Source: G965220825 sp965220825 (GTDB taxonomy: Bacteria; Pseudomonadota; Alphaproteobacteria; UBA828). Taken from it: 64,000 nt of DNA. The position numbers and the translations under genes were made by a program. Shown here in pieces: positions 62,009-64,000 of the stretch (position 1 is its first letter; every line of letters starts with the position of its first letter). Location of the stretch: assembly GCA_965220825.1 (NCBI GenBank), contig OZ244839.1:1178001-1242000 (forward strand), read 5' to 3'. The notes under the pieces are model-generated. The model was not told the DNA's origin and did not search any database. It saw only the letters and a list, made by a program, of their open reading frames with translations.

Positions 62009-62444
62009 GTCCTTCGGCGTTCTCGTCTTCCGGCTCGTCCAGGGGAACCGCGTATAGCTCCAGCCGGTGGCCCACCAGTCGGTAGCCATGTGCCCTGGCC
62101 ACCGCCGCCTGAAGCACCTCGATCTCCTCGTTCTGGAACTCGATCACCTTGCCGGATTTCATGTCGATAAGATGGTCGTGATGCTCGTCCGGGTGCTCCT
62201 CGTAGCGCGCGCGCCCATCGCCGAAATCGTGTCGCTCGAGCAGGTTGCACTCTTCGAAAAGGCGTACCGTGCGGTAGACGGTGGCCAGGCTGATGCGCGG
62301 ATCGATGCCGGTCGCCCGGCGATAGATGCCTTCCACATCGGGGTGATCGGTCGCGTCCGAAAGCACGCGGGCGACCACGCGGCGCTGCTCCGTCATCTTC
62401 AGGCCGATCTCGACGCACCGTTTTTCCAGGTTCGATTCGGACAC
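61995..62444 (-). CDS. fur: Fur-family metal-responsive repressor
   Basis: A 149-residue winged-helix repressor. The recognition helix region is GIDPRISLATVYRTVRLFEE and the metal-site histidines appear in EEHPDEHHDHLIDMKSGKVI. There is no CxxC pair, as in many alphaproteobacterial Fur/Mur proteins. The GTG at 62444 has GGAG five bases upstream. The direct link to olsBA and the divergent lipB hints at autoregulation from the palindrome at 62490. Whether it senses iron or manganese cannot be decided here. Confidence 0.9.
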   Translation of the reverse strand: MSESNLEKRCVEIGLKMTEQRRVVARVLSDATDHPDVEGIYRRATGIDPRISLATVYRTVRLFEECNLLERHDFGDGRARYEEHPDEHHDHLIDMKSGKVIEFQNEEIEVLQAAVARAHGYRLVGHRLELYAVPLDEPEDENAEGHVRR

Positions 62445-62489
62445 GTCCACTCCGCCCGATTGGTGGGACCCGCTCGCCGACGGGCCCGG

Positions 62490-62503
62490 GTTATTATAAT
62501 AAC
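62490..62503. promoter_or_regulatory. Perfect 14-bp AT palindrome between fur and lipB, with TATAAT on both strands
   Basis: GTTATTATAATAAC is self-complementary and holds a TATAAT in each direction. It lies 46 bases upstream of the fur GTG. It may be a Fur/Mur operator placed over a -10 box; the sequence resembles but does not equal the classic 19-bp Fur box. Confidence 0.45.
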
Positions 62504-62663
62504 GGCCTTCGGAAGGTCCACGGGCGCCCCCCGCCCATCGGGAACGCGGGATCCAAGAGCCGTGCCGCGGAACATAAGGCGGAGTTCGAAGCCCGTAGCG
62601 CAACGAGCCGCGAGGGAGAGATCATTGCTGGAGGAGGCCGGCGGCAGAGGGAAGCCACGCGAT

Positions 62664-63350
62664 ATGGCGGGCACGCCGGGCGCGTTGGAATGGGCCGTCG
62701 CCGAGCAACCCGTCCCCTATCCGCAGGCGGTGGCCGCCATGGAGGCCCGGGTCTCCGCCATACTGGAAGGACGTGCGGCAGAGCGGGTCTGGCTTCTGGA
62801 GCATCCCCACATCTATACCGCCGGCACCAGCGCACGACCCGAAGACCTGTTGGACGCGCGCGGCACGCCGGTCTTCCGCAGCGGGCGAGGCGGGCAATAT
62901 ACCTATCACGGGCCCGGCCAGCGGGTCGCTTATGCGATGCTCGATCTGGCCGCACGCGGGCGGATGGACCTGCGCAGCTTCGTGCGCGATCTGGAGCGCT
63001 GGCTAGTTGCGGCCCTTGCCGAGTTCGGCATCCGAGGCATGTGCATCCCCGGGCGCGTCGGAATCTGGGTCGCGGTCGGCGAACGCCCCGCCAAGATCGC
63101 GGCCATCGGGGTCCGGGTCCGCCGCTGGGTCACCTTTCACGGAGTGTCGCTCAACGTGGCGCCGGACCTCGCGCGCTATGCGGGCATCGTCCCCTGCGGC
63201 ATCCGCGGATATGGGGCGACGTCGCTCGCGGCGCTCGGCGTCGACACCTCCATGGCGGAGGTGGACCGTGCGCTGCAGCGCCACTTCGAGGCGGTCTTCG
63301 GCCCCTCCCCGGCCCCGCGTGCCCTCAATGGGTGCCCCGGGCCAGATTGA
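62664..63350 (+). CDS. lipB: Octanoyl-[ACP]:protein N-octanoyltransferase
   Basis: A 228-residue enzyme moving octanoate from ACP to lipoyl domains, the first step of lipoate assembly. The catalytic Lys144 is in PAKIAAIGVRVRRWVTFHG and Cys178 in GIVPCGIRGYG; RGGQYTYHGPGQRVAYAMLDL is diagnostic. I start at ATG 62664. An upstream in-frame TTG (about 62631) behind GGGAGAGATCA is possible and would add a few residues. Its 3' end overlaps the SMR gene by 26 bases. Confidence 0.95.
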   Translation: MAGTPGALEWAVAEQPVPYPQAVAAMEARVSAILEGRAAERVWLLEHPHIYTAGTSARPEDLLDARGTPVFRSGRGGQYTYHGPGQRVAYAMLDLAARGRMDLRSFVRDLERWLVAALAEFGIRGMCIPGRVGIWVAVGERPAKIAAIGVRVRRWVTFHGVSLNVAPDLARYAGIVPCGIRGYGATSLAALGVDTSMAEVDRALQRHFEAVFGPSPAPRALNGCPGPD

Positions 63351-63648
63351 GCCCCACCACACCCAGCACGATCATCGCGATGGAAGCGATCTTGAGCGCA
63401 CCCATGGGCTCCTTGAACCAGATATAGCCGATGAGGGCGATGGCGGCCGTGCCCACGCCCGCCCAGATGGCGTAGGAGATGCTGAGCTCGATCTTCTTGA
63501 GGGCCAGCGTCAGCATGGCGAAGCTGATCCCGTAAAGCACGAAGATGGCCACGCCGTAGAGAGGCTTGCTGAAGCCTTCGCTCAGCTTCATGCAGGTCGT
63601 TCCGCCGACCTCGAAGATGATGGCGAGGGAAAGATAGAGCCAGTGCAT
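63325..63648 (-). CDS. Small multidrug resistance (SMR) exporter
   Basis: A 107-residue four-helix transporter. The essential membrane glutamate is Glu13 in LAIIFEVGGTTCMKLSEGF, matching Glu14 of EmrE, and KKIELSISYAIWAGVGTAAI is the helix 2-3 signature. SMR dimers exchange protons for cationic drugs or guanidinium compounds. The start ATG at 63648 follows GGAGGCGTTC. It is convergent with lipB and directly downstream of the biotin carboxylase gene. Confidence 0.93.
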   Translation of the reverse strand: MHWLYLSLAIIFEVGGTTCMKLSEGFSKPLYGVAIFVLYGISFAMLTLALKKIELSISYAIWAGVGTAAIALIGYIWFKEPMGALKIASIAMIVLGVVGLNLARGTH

Positions 63649-63699
63649 GAACGCCTCCGTGCGCACGGGACGGCGCGGGCGGGACACCGCGCGATCCGC

Positions 63700-64000
63700 C
63701 TACTCGAACTCCATGATGACCTGATCGACGGCGAGGCTCTCGCCCACGGCGGCATGGACCTTTAGGACGCGTCCGTCGCGCTCCGCATGAAGCACGTTTT
63801 CCATCTTCATCGCGTCCACCACCGCGAGCGGCTGTCCGGCACGGACCGTATCCCCCTCCCCCACGGCCAGCGAAACGACGAGACCCGGCATGGGGGAGAG
63901 GAGAAAGCGCGACATGTCGGGCGGCGACTTCTCGGGCATTCTGGCGGCAAGCGCCGCGGCGCGTGGCGTCCGAACCCGGGTGAGAGCGCGGTAGCCCCGC
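63700..64000 (-). CDS. pccA: Propionyl-CoA carboxylase alpha subunit, C-terminal part, cut by window edge
   Basis: The last about 99 residues of a biotin-dependent carboxylase. The biotinyl lysine is in VDAMKMENVLHA, and the domain begins FLLSPMPGLVVSLAVGEGDT and ends LAVDQVIMEFE. The stretch TPRAAALAARMPEKSPPDMS just before it is characteristic of PccA. The enzyme carboxylates propionyl-CoA to methylmalonyl-CoA. The biotin carboxylase domain lies outside the window. Confidence 0.85.
   Translation of the reverse strand, partial: RGYRALTRVRTPRAAALAARMPEKSPPDMSRFLLSPMPGLVVSLAVGEGDTVRAGQPLAVVDAMKMENVLHAERDGRVLKVHAAVGESLAVDQVIMEFE

Overview
The window is 64 kb of GC-rich DNA packed with genes. 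It reads as the chromosome of an alphaproteobacterium, probably Rhodospirillales-like, although the sequence alone does not fix the order. The support for this is a GcrA-type cell-cycle regulator, the run ffh-rpsP-rimM-trmD-rplS-leuC-leuD-leuB-asd, a c2-type cytochrome, a Fur/Mur repressor beside an OlsB/OlsA ornithine-lipid pair, and many short operons whose genes overlap by a few bases. Six junctions use a GTGA overlap. No rRNA, tRNA or CRISPR array was recognised.

Layout. 0-7.4 kb: a minus-strand operon with a DMT exporter, a MaoC hydratase, a five-gene Liv/Urt-type ABC importer and the start of an acetamidase/formamidase, so it probably imports and hydrolyses short amides or urea-like compounds. 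7.6-15.4 kb: translation, SRP and leucine/aspartate-family biosynthesis genes. 15.6-31.5 kb: fatty-acid oxidation and activation (fused hydratase/3-hydroxyacyl-CoA dehydrogenase, acyl-CoA ligase), an S49 peptidase, polyprenyl diphosphate synthase, gcrA, purine synthesis (guaA, guaB), rlmE and a class III aminotransferase.

31.5-36.8 kb is an accessory island. It contains REP-like repeats, an AT-rich dyad cluster, a class II Fic gene split by a 1241-bp IS481-family element with a clean 7-bp target duplication, and a complete darT-darG DNA ADP-ribosylation toxin-antitoxin pair. Deleting the IS and one duplication restores the Fic reading frame exactly, giving 496 codons.

36.8-64 kb is mostly core again: a GlcD-like oxidase, a carbohydrate-type ABC importer behind a promoter with an overlapping inverted repeat, a luciferase-like monooxygenase, uvrB, two glutathione transferases, a transposase remnant, gatCAB followed by a rhomboid protease and a small ORF that seems to lack a normal start codon, cytochrome c with apt, a PLP-barrel protein, an MFS carrier, hydantoinase B, xerC, transaldolase, olsBA, fur, lipB, an SMR exporter and the C-terminus of propionyl-CoA carboxylase alpha.

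The most interesting items are the DarTG plus interrupted Fic island, the candidate AUC-initiated ORF after the rhomboid gene, the long antisense run of the DUF962 reading frame through gcrA, and several unassigned operator-like dyads.
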